From positions 1-64,000 of the forward strand of contig NZ_JAKWBE010000032.1 in assembly GCF_022513565.1 (NCBI RefSeq): a stretch of DNA of 64,000 nt, written 5' to 3'. A program made the position numbers and the translations under genes. Source of the stretch: Streptomyces gilvus. Its GTDB lineage: Bacteria; Actinomycetota; Actinomycetes; Streptomycetales; Streptomycetaceae. Shown here one piece after another: positions 1 through 9,900 of this stretch. Positions within the stretch are counted from its first letter, which is position 1; each line of letters starts with the position of its first letter. The notes beneath the pieces are model-generated. The model had not been told where the DNA came from, ran no database searches, and saw only the letters and a program-made list of their open reading frames with translations.

Positions 1-3000
1 TCCGCGCGGCCTCCCGGCGGGCCTTGGCAGCCGCGCGCTTCGCGGCCTCGATCGCCCGCTTGCGGGCCAGCGCGGCCGCCCGTCGGGCCGCCGCCTGTGC
101 CGCCTTGCGCGCCGCGATGATCGCCGCACGCCGGGCCGCCGCACGGATCGCCGCCTGGATGGCGATACGGGCCGCGATCCCGATGAGGATCGGGAAGAAC
201 TCGCCGGACGGGTCGGAGAAGGTGGCCGGCGCGTTGTTGCTGTAGGCGTACGGGTTCATGGTCGCCGGCTGGCCGTAGTCGACCATGGGGTCGACCTGGA
301 GGAAGCGGCCGGTCACCGGGTCGTAGTCGCGGGCGCCGAGCCGGGTCAGGCCGGTGTCCTCGTCGACCGTGCCGCCGACGAACCCGCGTTCACCCGGCCA
401 GGCCGTGAGCTGCTGCCCGCGTGCCTCACCGAACGGCATCGACTTGCGCCGGGTGACGCCCATCGCCGCGTCGACCATGTCCACGACCGTGTGGGACGTG
501 CCGTGGTGGTCGGCCAGCATCATCTGGCGGACGCCGCCCGTCGCCCGGACCACGGTGGCGCCGTCCGGGAGCCCGTAGAAGCGTTCCGCCCTGGCGCTGG
601 TGTTGGCCGCGTTGACGGTGAGTTCCACCTCGCCGAGGTAGAGCGTGCGGCTGCCGTCCGCTCCGGTGCGGATCAGGCGTTCGCCGTCCGCTCCGTACAG
701 GTACGACGTGGTTTTCGTGCCGCCACCCTCGACCGGCTCGGTCACCTTGCGCAGCTGGCCCTCGACGTCGTAGTCCAGCGTCTGCCGGCTGCCGCCGTGC
801 TGGCGGCCGGTGGTGTTGCCTGCCTTGTCGTAGGCGAAGGTGTTGAGGCGCTCTCCCTGCGGGCCGGTCGACCTGATCTCGGCGAGCGCGTTCGGACCGC
901 CGACGCCCGCCTTGCCGTACACATAGGAACGGGTGACGTCCTGGGCGGTGTCGCCCGCCCGGTCGTGCTCGACGAGTTCGGTGCGGTTGCCCGCGTCGTC
1001 GTACTGGTACGACTGCCAGTACGCCTCCGGGCCGCCCACGGTGTCCTTGGACGGCGTGGCCGTGCAGTCCTCCGCCTTGTTCGACGTCCAGGCGGAGGTC
1101 ATCTGCCTGAGCTGGTCGTAGACGAAGCACTGCGTGTCGGTTCGGCCCGCGTCGGGGGCCGCGCTGCCGGGCACGTCGGTGATCTTCGTGACGTTGCCGG
1201 CCTCGTCGTAGCCGTAGCGGGTCTCGCTGATGCGGCCCGGGGCGACCGAGCGGTCGAAGGTGGCCGTCTGCAGGCGGCGGGTGAACTCGTCGTAGACGTA
1301 GGTGCCGTAGACCTTCTTGCCGGCGGGTCCCGCGTCGGTGCGCAGGATCTCGCCGAACGCGGAGTAGCTGACGTCCGCGAGGTAGGTCGAGGCGCCGCCC
1401 ATGAAGACGGGCAGGTCGTCGGAGTTGTACCGGAAGACGACCCGCTCGTCCACCAGTCCGCCCGCGCCCGGCACTTCGACCCAGGCGAGGTTGCCGGTCG
1501 GTGTGTAGGAGTAGGTGTACTCGTAGGTCCCGGCGAGGCCGGTCTCCTCGACCGGGATCACCGTCTTCGTCGACTTCACCCGGTAGGCGTTGTCGTAGGC
1601 GGTGACCTCCTCGCGGTACTCGCGGCCGCCCTCGTAGCGGATCTGTGCGGTCGGCAGGCCCTTGGCCAGGGTGTCGTACGTCCACTCGGCGCGCTTGGGG
1701 CCGGTCTCGCTGTTCTCGCGCAGGGTGGTCGGACGGCCGGCCGCGTCATAGGTGGTGACCAGGGTCCGCTGGAGCGGGTCGATGGTGGTGACCACGTTGT
1801 CGGTGTTGTCGTAGCGCAGTTCGGTACGGCCGCCGTCGGGGTCGGTGACCGCGGTCTGGCGGCCCCGCTTGTCGTACTCGAAGGTGGTGGTGGCGCCGCC
1901 GGGGGCGGTGACCTTCCGCAGATGGTCGAGGTCGTCGTACTCGTAGACCGTGTCGCGCCACTTGGTGCGTTCGGCGTTCGTGTACTCGCGCAGTTTCTCG
2001 ACGCGGCCCTCCGCGTCCTCGAAGGTCGAGGTGACCGTGTCGCCCTTCGGCGGGATCGTCGTGGAGACGTCGCCGTCGCGGACGGTGGTGGTACGGAGCT
2101 TCTCCGTGCCCCGGTTGTAGGTGATCTCGGCGGTGGGCTGGCCCTGGCCGTCGAAGGTGGTGCGGTTCTGGGACGGGACCTCGTTGTCGCCGACCTGGAG
2201 CAACTCGGCCTTGGGTTCGGCGGAGTTGTAGTAGCCGTCGTTCTCCTTCCACTTGCGGCCGGCGCTGTCGTAGAAGGTGTCGTTGACGATGCGGCCGTCG
2301 CCGATGGCCTCGTCCTGCGTCTGCCGCTCGCGCAGCAGGCCGTCGAGGATCTCGTACGACACGGCGTACTGGCCGTTGTCCTTCAGCGTGCGCGTGGTGA
2401 CGATGGTCGGGCCGTCGCGGCGCACGGTGTAGTCGTAGGTCGCCGTCGGGGTCTGGGTCGCCGGGTCGCGGTCGATCTCCCACACCTTCAGGAGCCGGCC
2501 CAGCGGGTCGTACTCCATCGTGGCCTTCTTGCCGTTGGCGTCCTCCTCGGTCAGCGGCAGGCCGCGGACGTCGTCGAAGACGGTGGTCTCGGTGTGACCG
2601 AGCGGGTCGTGCGAGACCTGCCGGGTGGGCCGGGCCACGGTGGTGGGCGTGTACTCCATCCAGGTCCTGCGGTTGTCCGCGTCCCAGGTGGCCGTCTCCC
2701 GGCCGTGGATGTCGTACTCGGTCCTGTCGATGGTCAGGTAGCCGTCGCCGGTGCCGTTGAGTTCCTGCACCTCGGTGGCCAGGCCCTTGGTGGGGGCCGC
2801 GCCGAAGGCCTGGTTGTCGTAGAACGTGCGGGTGTCCTCGACGACCTCGCTGCCGGTGCTGCCGCAGGCGCCGAGCGTGGTCCTCTCCCGGGACTCCGAC
2901 TCGATCAGGTAGGCGGCGGTGTTGCGGGCGTACTCGACGGTCGAGCAGCGGACCTTGCCGCCCGGGGTTCTCTCCTCGACCTGGTACGGCAGTCCGTAGC

Positions 3001-5752
3001 TGTCGTACTTCGTGGTCTCGGTGGAGGTGCGCCAGGTCTCGCCCTTGACCCGCTCGCGGGTACGGACGGTCTCGGGGCGGGTCATCCACGCCTCGAGCGG
3101 TGTGGTTCCGGCGCGGGTCCGGGTGGCGGTCTTCACGGCCCAGGGGGTGGTGACGGTCGCCGAGTCGATCGGGCCGCCGTCGGACTCGTGGCCGATCTGC
3201 TCCAGCAACTGGCCCTGGTACTGCGGGAGATCGTCGTACGACGTGCCCTGGCTGTCGGTGACGGCGGAACTCCGTGTGCCCGAGGGGAGTTTGTCTCCGT
3301 GCAGCCCACGGAAGTAGCGGTGCTCGGTGAGCTGCCTGACGTCGTCACCGGTGCCCTGGCGGGTGCGGACGCGTTCGTAGCCGCGGTACTGCGACCAGGT
3401 GCGGTGCTTGTTCTCGGTGAACTCGCTGTCGTCGTAGGCCCATCCGGCGCCGCCGAGGAACTCGTACGAGGTGACCTTGGCGGGGCTGTCGGTGACCAGG
3501 TCCTCCTCGCGGACCTCCGTGACGACGTATTTGTGGAACCAGTCCTTCACCGGGTTCAGGGCGCCCTTGGGCGTCCAGTACTGCGGGAAGCAGCGCATGG
3601 TGTTGGACTCGGGCGAGGCCGGCATCCGTTTCGGTTCCAGGGCCTGGCAGTCGCGCGGCGAGTAGGTCACCGCGATCCGGCCGCCGGTCTCGGTGTCGAT
3701 GGCGTGGATGCGGTAGCGGGAGAAGGGCGGCAGACCCTCCACCTTGTCGACGCGGTTGTCCATCTGCAGGCCGGAGAAGCTGACCTTGGGCATGGCGGCC
3801 GTGGCGCCCGCGCCGTGACCGGTGCGCGTGATCGACTCCAGCCACAGGGCCGGGGAGGTGCCGTCGCCGGTGGCCGGGTAGGACTGCTCCAGCGTCCAGG
3901 AGTCGACGGTCTTCAGCGAACTGCCGGAGAGCACACTGGTGGTGATCTTCGTCAGGCGCTTGGTGGTCCAGAACGTCGGGGAGTACTTGTCGGTGCACTT
4001 GGCTCCGGAGGCGCACTCCTGGTCCAGCGGGGTGTCCGGCCAGTTCTTGGCGTTCGCCGTGGTGCGCTTGGCCTCGGCGCAGTCGAAGGTGCTGGTGGGG
4101 ATGCAGCGTTCGGCGGTGGTGAAGGCGACGCGGCCGGCCGGCTGGACGCCGAACAGCTTGTCGGAGCGCAGGCCGTAGTCGATCCGGGCGAGCTGTGCGG
4201 AGCGGGTGTAGGAGATCTGCTGGTCGGCCTTCATGTTCTGGCCGTAGAAGTTGGTCTCCTTGGTCCACCACAGGCTCATGGCGTCGCCGAGCGGGTCGAC
4301 GACGTAGTCCAGGTTCCAGCGGTAGGCCTGGGCGCAGTCGGAGTCGATGAACGCCGTCGCGTGGCAGGGCTCCCCCGGATGGTTGCCGAACACCGGCACG
4401 GTGAGCGCGGAGTTGGTGACGGTGCCGTCGGGAGCACCGGGCAGCTTGTTCAGGCCGAAGTGGTACTGCGTGCCGTCGGTGGTGGTGAGGACCCAGTGCT
4501 CACCGTCCTTGGCGCCGTTGGCGGCACCGGTTTTCCGCTGCAGGCGGGAGCCGTCGTCGTCGGCCGGGCGCCACTCGTCGGTGCCGTCCTTCTTGACGAG
4601 TTCGGTGGTGTTGCCGCCGAGCGACATCACGACGTGGTCGGAGCCCCAGCACAGGTCGCCGCTGTCGGCGGTGTTGTTGGGCTTCTTGCCGTCGACCTCG
4701 CCCTTGTCGTCCGAGCAGGAGCGGAAGCGGCGCTCGATGTAGCCGGGTTCGTAGTCCCAGCCCTCGGCGATCCAGGAGGACTGCGCGTTGGTGGAGGCTG
4801 TGCGGCCGTCCACCGCCTGGGAGGAGTAGGAGAGTTCGACCTCGGGCTGCGGGCCGCCGGGGACCTCGGGCGCCTCGATCGGGTACGCCCAGGAGAAACC
4901 GCCGGACGAGGAGCCGGCCGTCCAGGAGCCGGACGGCGAGAGCGAGGTGGCGGCGTGGTTGCCGCCCGGTCCGGAGGCCTCGGCGGCGGCCGCGAACACG
5001 GCGGGCGCGGCGGCCAGGTCGGTGGCGCCGGTGACCGTGCGGGCGGTGGCGTCATTGGTGCCGGGCAACGGGGTACGGGTGCGGCAGCGCTCGAGGCCGG
5101 GCGTGGTCAGCGCGCAGTCGGGCAGCCGGTAGAGGCGGAGCCGGGAGCCCCAGTCGCCGCCGTAGGTGTCCTTGAACGACGAGTAGTCGAGCTCCAGTTG
5201 GACCGAACCGGTGGCCGCGGGGGCCAGACCGTCCGCGTCCGGCGCGGCGGTGAACAGCAGGCCCCGCACGCCGGCCTTCCGGGCCGCGGCCGCGTCCCTG
5301 ACCTCGACTTCGACGGCGGTCCCCGGGGCGGCGCCGGGACGCTTCGGCGACGGGGCGTCGGGGGCGCGCAGGGCCTTCCCGGTGGGCACGTCGAGCTGAC
5401 GGGCCCTCACGAGGGCGGTCGGTACGGCGCTTGAGTCCTGGCCGGCCAGCGACGTGCGTCGCGGCGTCTTGGCGTCGCGGCCGGTGACCAGGGTCGTGAA
5501 GCTGCGGACGGGGACGGTCCCCGCGGCGGGCCTGAAGGCGCCCGTGGCCTCGTCGCGCGTCGCGGGCCGCTTCCTGCTCAGGTCCCGGCCGGGGACGGAC
5601 GGATCTCGCTTGATGTCGGAGACGCGGGTGCTGCCGGACGCGGCACTGGCGTCGTCGGGTATCAGCCCGACGAAGAGCACCAGGCCCACGAACAGGGACA
5701 CGGATCTGGTCCAGTGCCCGAAGTAGCGCAGCTGTCTTATCAATTGGTCCAC
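1..5752 (-). CDS. Giant secreted RHS/YD-repeat protein, 3' end beyond window
   Basis: 1917 residues lie in the window and the frame is open to its left edge, so the C-terminus is missing. The GTG start at 5752 follows a strong GGGGGAGG ribosome binding site. Residues about 1-38 form a signal peptide or membrane anchor (SVSLFVGLVLFVGLIP, then DASAAS). An SpvB-like N-terminal region follows (WAYPIEAPEVPGGPQPEVEL near residue 330), then many YD repeats such as YDDAGNRTELVEHD and YGADGERLIRTGADG. The conserved RHS core closes with RDYDPVTGRFLQVDP (about residue 1805). After it the chain turns into an unusually regular Ala/Arg/Lys-rich helix from about residue 1855 to the edge. In RHS/WapA-type proteins the segment after the core is a variable toxin or effector tip released from the YD-repeat shell; here that tip is not visible. 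Role in contact-dependent competition is inference from the family. Confidence 0.93.
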   Translation of the reverse strand, partial: MDQLIRQLRYFGHWTRSVSLFVGLVLFVGLIPDDASAASGSTRVSDIKRDPSVPGRDLSRKRPATRDEATGAFRPAAGTVPVRSFTTLVTGRDAKTPRRTSLAGQDSSAVPTALVRARQLDVPTGKALRAPDAPSPKRPGAAPGTAVEVEVRDAAAARKAGVRGLLFTAAPDADGLAPAATGSVQLELDYSSFKDTYGGDWGSRLRLYRLPDCALTTPGLERCRTRTPLPGTNDATARTVTGATDLAAAPAVFAAAAEASGPGGNHAATSLSPSGSWTAGSSSGGFSWAYPIEAPEVPGGPQPEVELSYSSQAVDGRTASTNAQSSWIAEGWDYEPGYIERRFRSCSDDKGEVDGKKPNNTADSGDLCWGSDHVVMSLGGNTTELVKKDGTDEWRPADDDGSRLQRKTGAANGAKDGEHWVLTTTDGTQYHFGLNKLPGAPDGTVTNSALTVPVFGNHPGEPCHATAFIDSDCAQAYRWNLDYVVDPLGDAMSLWWTKETNFYGQNMKADQQISYTRSAQLARIDYGLRSDKLFGVQPAGRVAFTTAERCIPTSTFDCAEAKRTTANAKNWPDTPLDQECASGAKCTDKYSPTFWTTKRLTKITTSVLSGSSLKTVDSWTLEQSYPATGDGTSPALWLESITRTGHGAGATAAMPKVSFSGLQMDNRVDKVEGLPPFSRYRIHAIDTETGGRIAVTYSPRDCQALEPKRMPASPESNTMRCFPQYWTPKGALNPVKDWFHKYVVTEVREEDLVTDSPAKVTSYEFLGGAGWAYDDSEFTENKHRTWSQYRGYERVRTRQGTGDDVRQLTEHRYFRGLHGDKLPSGTRSSAVTDSQGTSYDDLPQYQGQLLEQIGHESDGGPIDSATVTTPWAVKTATRTRAGTTPLEAWMTRPETVRTRERVKGETWRTSTETTKYDSYGLPYQVEERTPGGKVRCSTVEYARNTAAYLIESESRERTTLGACGSTGSEVVEDTRTFYDNQAFGAAPTKGLATEVQELNGTGDGYLTIDRTEYDIHGRETATWDADNRRTWMEYTPTTVARPTRQVSHDPLGHTETTVFDDVRGLPLTEEDANGKKATMEYDPLGRLLKVWEIDRDPATQTPTATYDYTVRRDGPTIVTTRTLKDNGQYAVSYEILDGLLRERQTQDEAIGDGRIVNDTFYDSAGRKWKENDGYYNSAEPKAELLQVGDNEVPSQNRTTFDGQGQPTAEITYNRGTEKLRTTTVRDGDVSTTIPPKGDTVTSTFEDAEGRVEKLREYTNAERTKWRDTVYEYDDLDHLRKVTAPGGATTTFEYDKRGRQTAVTDPDGGRTELRYDNTDNVVTTIDPLQRTLVTTYDAAGRPTTLRENSETGPKRAEWTYDTLAKGLPTAQIRYEGGREYREEVTAYDNAYRVKSTKTVIPVEETGLAGTYEYTYSYTPTGNLAWVEVPGAGGLVDERVVFRYNSDDLPVFMGGASTYLADVSYSAFGEILRTDAGPAGKKVYGTYVYDEFTRRLQTATFDRSVAPGRISETRYGYDEAGNVTKITDVPGSAAPDAGRTDTQCFVYDQLRQMTSAWTSNKAEDCTATPSKDTVGGPEAYWQSYQYDDAGNRTELVEHDRAGDTAQDVTRSYVYGKAGVGGPNALAEIRSTGPQGERLNTFAYDKAGNTTGRQHGGSRQTLDYDVEGQLRKVTEPVEGGGTKTTSYLYGADGERLIRTGADGSRTLYLGEVELTVNAANTSARAERFYGLPDGATVVRATGGVRQMMLADHHGTSHTVVDMVDAAMGVTRRKSMPFGEARGQQLTAWPGERGFVGGTVDEDTGLTRLGARDYDPVTGRFLQVDPMVDYGQPATMNPYAYSNNAPATFSDPSGEFFPILIGIAARIAIQAAIRAAARRAAIIAARKAAQAAARRAAALARKRAIEAAKRAAAKARREAAR

Positions 5753-5799
5753 AAAAGGACCTCCCCCTCACTCTGCGTGACCGAGTGTTGAACGCTCAG

Positions 5800-5828
5800 A
5801 CAGTAGGCGCTGTCGATCACCCTGACAA
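5800..5828 (-). promoter_or_regulatory. Candidate promoter of the RHS gene
   Basis: On the minus strand TTGTCA (5823-5828) and TACTGT (5800-5805) are separated by 17 bases. This is a fair match to the housekeeping TTGACA / TAnnnT pattern of Streptomyces and sits about 48 bases upstream of the GTG start. The same 211-bp gap also has to hold the promoter of the divergent FG-GAP gene, which I could not place. Confidence 0.4.
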
Positions 5829-5963
5829 GTAAAGGAAAAGCAATGTGACAATCCCCGCTTCATCCATGGAAAGGTAAAGAACTCCCATGGTCCGGTGTAC
5901 TGTTCGGCGACGCGGCCCCGGGGAGGGGTTCGCACGGCAACGGACTCCGGGGGGAAGAAGCCC

Positions 5964-8900
5964 ATGCCAGAAACATCCCGAAGACAGCGCCCCACCAGGC
6001 GCTTCACACGATGCGCGCTGGTCGTGGCGCTCGTCGGCGGGGCGCTCGGCTTGCTGCCGCCGGCGGCCGGCGCGGCCGGTACCGCCGACCCCGAGCGGGA
6101 CGCCCTGCGACTGGCCGCCGAGACCGGCGAGCCGGTGGAGGTGTTGTCCGAGCGCACCGAGACCAGCGAGACGCACGCCCTGCCCAACGGCAACCTCCGC
6201 CAGACCCAGCACACGCTGCCGGTCCGCGTGAAACGCGAGGGCGTGTGGACCCCGGTGGACACCACACTCGCCGAGACCGCGGGCCGCGTCTCGCCCAAGG
6301 CCGCGCCCGGCCGGGTCACCTTCTCCGCGGGCGGCGACGACCGCCTGGTGACCCTCACCGACCAGGGCGGCGAACTCACCCTGACCTGGCCCGCGTCGCT
6401 CCCCGTGCCTGTTCTGGACGGACCGACGGCGACGTACCGCGAAGTCTTCCCCGGCGTCGACCTGGCGGTGAAGGCGAGCCTGGACGGCTTCAGTCAGGCG
6501 CTGATCGTGAAGACGCCCGAGGCCGCCGAGCGCCCGGAGCTGAAAGAGATCGGCTTCGGTCTGCGCACCCAAGGACTTCAGGTGCGCGAGGACGCCGGAA
6601 CGGGCACCCTCAGCGCGGTCAACGCGGCCGGTCAGACGGTGTTCGCCTCCGCTACGGCCCGGATGTGGGACTCGTCCGGGACGACGGAACAGGCTGCGGC
6701 GCAGACCGTACGGCGCACGGCGAGCCTGAGCGCGGCCACGCCGGAGTCCGATCCCTCGCCGCTGACTCCCGGCACGAAGAGCAGTCCGGTGGACGTCGAA
6801 GTCACCGACGGGCACGTCGTCCTGACACCTGATCAGGATTTGCTGCAGGCGGCCGACACCGAGTTCCCGGTCTACATCGACCCGCGCATGACAGGCACCC
6901 GCGAGGCCTGGACGATCGCCTACAAGCCGCATCCGAAGGACAGTTACTGGAACGGCACGGGCTGGGACGGCGGGACGACGAGCGAGGCGCGCGTCGGCTA
7001 CGAGTCCTCGACCGGGGGCACGGCCCGCTCCTTCTTCCGTGTGGGCTCGAAGTTCCTCGCCGGTGTGAAGGTGGTCGACGCGCAGTTCCAGATCACCGAG
7101 ACCCACTCGTGGTCGTGCACCCCCAAGCCCGTGGAGCTGTGGCGGACCGGGACGATCAGCTCGACGACGACCTGGAGCGCTCAGCCGTCCTGGGCCGCCC
7201 GTCAGGACACCCGCAGCGTCGCCCACGGCAACGAGTCCTTCGGCTGCCCCAACGCGGCCGTCGACTTCGACGCGAACGAGGCGGCCGGCAAGGCGGCGGC
7301 CGGCAAGTGGTCCAACATCACCTTCGGCCTTCGCGCCCCGCAGAGCGCGGAGGACAACAAGGACGAGTACAGCTGGAAGAAGTTCAAGCCGGACGCCAAG
7401 CTGATCGTCGAGTTCAACCGCCCGCCGAAGGCGCCCTGGGCGCTGGACACCGTCCCCAGCACCAGGGTCGGCACCACCGAGTGCGGCAACGGCTCCTCGT
7501 ACGTGACCCTCGGCAACACCGACGTGACACTGACCGCGCAGGTGTGGGACCCGGACGGGGGCGCGGTGAACGTGCAGTTCCATCTGTGGGCGACCGGGAA
7601 GCACGACACCTCGCCGGGGATCATCTTCGACAAACGCGTGAAGGTCACCGTGAAGGCGAGCGACTCCAAGGGCGCGCAGGCGCGGGTGGTCGTGGGCAAG
7701 GACCTGCTGACCAGGCACCTCGGGGCGAGCAACGGGCAGTTCTCCTGGAAGGCGCAGGCCGAGGACACCGCGGACGCGGCCTTCGCCTCCGACTGGACGC
7801 CCACCCAGGGCGCACCGGGCTGCCGCTTCGGCTTCGACCCGAACGCGCCGACGGTGATGCCGACGGTCGGCTCCCAGAACGACCTGTACCCGGAGACCAA
7901 GCCCGACAGCGAGCCCGTCGAGGGCGCCCTGGCCCGCACCGAGGGCGTGTTCGAGTTCGGCGCGAACGGCGTCTCGGACACCACCGAGTACCTGTACGGC
8001 CTGGACCGCACCCCGCCGAGCAGCTCTGCCAAGCCCGCGACGAAGGGCGGCCCCGCTCAGGCGAGGATCACCCCGCTCACTCCGGGACCGCACACGCTGT
8101 ACGTGCGGCTGGTGGACGCGGGAGGCAACGCCGGGCCGGTGTACCCGTACCGCTTCTACGTCAGGAGCCCGGGCGTGACGGACGGACCGGGTGACGTCAA
8201 CGGAGACGGCATTCCGGACCTCTTCGCCGTGGACGGCTCCGCGAACCTCCGGCTGTACGGCGGCACGGGGGCCGGCAAGTTGGCGACGATGGTTCCGCTC
8301 TCCACCGGCGGCGGCTGGAACGACGCGCTGCTGACCCATCGCGGCGACTGGACCGAGGACTTCTACGAGGACCTGGTGGCCCGCCGTGCCGACGGCAGGC
8401 TGTGGCTCTACCCGAACAACGGGCAGGGCGAGTTCACCGAGGACACCAAGCAGGAGGTGTACGTCTTCCCGGACGAGGAGACGGGGACGGCACTGAACCC
8501 GGCGACGATCCGGCAGATCGTCTCGGTCGGCGACATCACACCGGACGGCGAGGCGCAGCGCCCGGACTTCGTCGCGGTCGTCGGCGACCAGTTGTGGTTC
8601 CTGCCCGGATACGCCTACGGGACGGTCGAGTCGGGGTATCTGATCGGCGCCTCCGGCTGGGGCCGGATGCAGCTGGCCTCGCCGGGGGACGTCGACGGGG
8701 ACGGTTTCACCGATCTGGTCGCCCGTAACACCGAGAACGGCGAGCTGTGGCTGTACCACGGCCGTTCCCCGGGTGACGCGGACGGCGACGGCGTGTCCGA
8801 CGGCGGCACCGATCCGGCCTCGCTGGGCGCCGTCTCCAACCGGACGGCGTACGCGACCGGTTGGACGACCACGGCCCGTCCCCTGGTCACCGCGTCGGGC

Positions 8901-9053
8901 GACTCCGACGGCGACGGTGTGCCGGACCTGTGGACGACGACCGCCAACTCCTCGGCGGGACTGGAGTTCGTCCCCGGCCGCAGGAGCGGGTTCGTCGGTC
9001 CGGTGGCGATGGTGGGCACGACCGGCTGGCAGGCGATCAGAGTGCTGTCCTGA
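5964..9053 (+). CDS. Secreted FG-GAP/VCBS-repeat protein
   Basis: 1029 residues. The start at 5964 is preceded by GGGGGAAGAAG; an in-frame ATG at 5895 lacks a site. A signal peptide covers about residues 1-38 (RRFTRCALVVALVGGALGLL, then AGAAGTADP). The middle part has a DNRLRE-like, beta-rich character (SFFRVGSKFLAGVKVVDAQF). The C-terminal 300 residues carry calcium-binding FG-GAP blades: DVNGDGIPDLF (about 743), DVDGDGFTDLV (about 909) and DSDGDGVPDLW (about 979), a partial beta-propeller. It is transcribed divergently from the RHS gene, and in Streptomyces proteins of this make-up often accompany or share N-terminal regions with RHS wall proteins; a partner role is inference. No catalytic motif was recognised. 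Confidence 0.85.
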   Translation: MPETSRRQRPTRRFTRCALVVALVGGALGLLPPAAGAAGTADPERDALRLAAETGEPVEVLSERTETSETHALPNGNLRQTQHTLPVRVKREGVWTPVDTTLAETAGRVSPKAAPGRVTFSAGGDDRLVTLTDQGGELTLTWPASLPVPVLDGPTATYREVFPGVDLAVKASLDGFSQALIVKTPEAAERPELKEIGFGLRTQGLQVREDAGTGTLSAVNAAGQTVFASATARMWDSSGTTEQAAAQTVRRTASLSAATPESDPSPLTPGTKSSPVDVEVTDGHVVLTPDQDLLQAADTEFPVYIDPRMTGTREAWTIAYKPHPKDSYWNGTGWDGGTTSEARVGYESSTGGTARSFFRVGSKFLAGVKVVDAQFQITETHSWSCTPKPVELWRTGTISSTTTWSAQPSWAARQDTRSVAHGNESFGCPNAAVDFDANEAAGKAAAGKWSNITFGLRAPQSAEDNKDEYSWKKFKPDAKLIVEFNRPPKAPWALDTVPSTRVGTTECGNGSSYVTLGNTDVTLTAQVWDPDGGAVNVQFHLWATGKHDTSPGIIFDKRVKVTVKASDSKGAQARVVVGKDLLTRHLGASNGQFSWKAQAEDTADAAFASDWTPTQGAPGCRFGFDPNAPTVMPTVGSQNDLYPETKPDSEPVEGALARTEGVFEFGANGVSDTTEYLYGLDRTPPSSSAKPATKGGPAQARITPLTPGPHTLYVRLVDAGGNAGPVYPYRFYVRSPGVTDGPGDVNGDGIPDLFAVDGSANLRLYGGTGAGKLATMVPLSTGGGWNDALLTHRGDWTEDFYEDLVARRADGRLWLYPNNGQGEFTEDTKQEVYVFPDEETGTALNPATIRQIVSVGDITPDGEAQRPDFVAVVGDQLWFLPGYAYGTVESGYLIGASGWGRMQLASPGDVDGDGFTDLVARNTENGELWLYHGRSPGDADGDGVSDGGTDPASLGAVSNRTAYATGWTTTARPLVTASGDSDGDGVPDLWTTTANSSAGLEFVPGRRSGFVGPVAMVGTTGWQAIRVLS

Positions 9054-9059
9054 CCGGAC

Positions 9060-9091
9060 GGGGGCGGCCCGCCGTCGCGCGGGCCGCCCCC
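9060..9091. terminator. Bidirectional hairpin terminator
   Basis: A perfect 13-bp stem (GGGGGCGGCCCGC and its complement) with a 6-base loop sits between the convergent ends of the FG-GAP gene (stop 9053) and the DUF4360 gene (stop 9099). There is no T tract, which is common for Streptomyces terminators. Confidence 0.75.
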
Positions 9092-9098
9092 TCACGGG

Positions 9099-9749
9099 TC
9101 AGGACGTGGGGCACTGCTTCCACGCCATGTGGTAGATCGTGCTGATGTCCCCGTCGGTCGAGTCCATCGTCATGAAGCTGACCTTGCCCGGGTTCGCCGT
9201 GCCCGCGTTCACCCTCAGTTCGGTGTTGATGTTGAAGTTGCGCTGAACTCCGCAGGGCGCCCAGACCAGTTGGGCCCAGTCGGTGGAGTCGGTGGCCTGC
9301 CAGTCGTCGTTGTAGGTGCCGCTGAAGGGGTGGGTCTTGGGCACCGTGTTCGAGGAGCCCTGGAAGTAGTACGAGGCCTTCTGGGTCGCGGACGCCCCCG
9401 GCTGGAGCGAGAGGAAGCCCCGGTAGTCGGCGCTGGCGATCGCGTAGGTGAAGCCCTGCGGGACGTGGACGATCAGGTTGAGCTGGCAGTTCTTGCGGAA
9501 GGCCGTGGGGTCGGAGTTGCCGCCGGCCTGGGCGAGGTACTGGCTGTAGGTCACCGTGAAGGCCGTGTTGTCCGGGGAGACGGCGACGGCCGCCGTGCCC
9601 TGGGGACAGCCGGAGCCGTTCACCGTCGCCACGTCGATGACGATCTTGTCCGGGGGCGGGTTGTCGAACACGGGGGACGAGTTGTGCGCGGGCAGTGCGG
9701 TGGTGAGGAGAGCGGCTACGGCGCCGCTCAGCAGGAGTCCGCCAGGCAT
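9099..9749 (-). CDS. Secreted DUF4360 family protein
   Basis: 216 residues. The start at 9749 has GGAGAG just upstream; an in-frame start at 9884 would add a basic tail ahead of the signal peptide and is less likely. A short signal peptide (MPGGLLLSGAVAALLTTALPA) precedes the mature protein. The pattern IVIDVATVNGSGCPQGTAAV at the N-terminus and the closing DGDISTIYHMAWKQC match the DUF4360 family of small secreted proteins with conserved cysteines, here at the GSGC, KNC, APC and KQC positions. Function is unknown. Expression is likely controlled through the 11-bp repeat array at 9901-9955. Confidence 0.85.
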   Translation of the reverse strand: MPGGLLLSGAVAALLTTALPAHNSSPVFDNPPPDKIVIDVATVNGSGCPQGTAAVAVSPDNTAFTVTYSQYLAQAGGNSDPTAFRKNCQLNLIVHVPQGFTYAIASADYRGFLSLQPGASATQKASYYFQGSSNTVPKTHPFSGTYNDDWQATDSTDWAQLVWAPCGVQRNFNINTELRVNAGTANPGKVSFMTMDSTDGDISTIYHMAWKQCPTS

Positions 9750-9838
9750 GGTCTCTCCGGTTCTGTGAGTGGGGGGTGGCACGCCCCCGCACCCTTGAAG
9801 AAACCGTGAGCGTTCTGTGAAGGCCGGAGGCGATCCGC

Positions 9839-9844
9839 ATCGTA
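9839..9844 (-). promoter_or_regulatory. Candidate -10 element of the DUF4360 gene
   Basis: TACGAT on the minus strand is a good -10 element, 90 bases upstream of the start. At the expected -35 distance only a weak TGTCCA is present, so the promoter probably needs an activator; the 11-bp repeats begin 56 bases further upstream. Confidence 0.35.
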
Positions 9845-9900
9845 GGGACGCGAACCTGACATGGACAGGACGAACTCCGGCCATTCACAGCGGGGATTTC

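Noticed and set aside
491..5434. A 1647-codon plus-strand open frame
   Set aside because: It is antisense to the RHS gene, extremely rich in Val/Gly/Ala/Arg without recognisable domains, and is explained by third-position GC bias. The minus-strand frame has clear YD repeats.
5753..5963. Riboswitch or sRNA in the gap between the RHS and FG-GAP genes
   Set aside because: No conserved hairpin set or terminator was visible; only a promoter-like element on the minus strand could be supported.
5817..9095. A 1092-codon minus-strand frame opposite the FG-GAP gene
   Set aside because: Composition is Arg/Gly/Val/Ala-rich with no motifs; the plus frame has a signal peptide and FG-GAP motifs.
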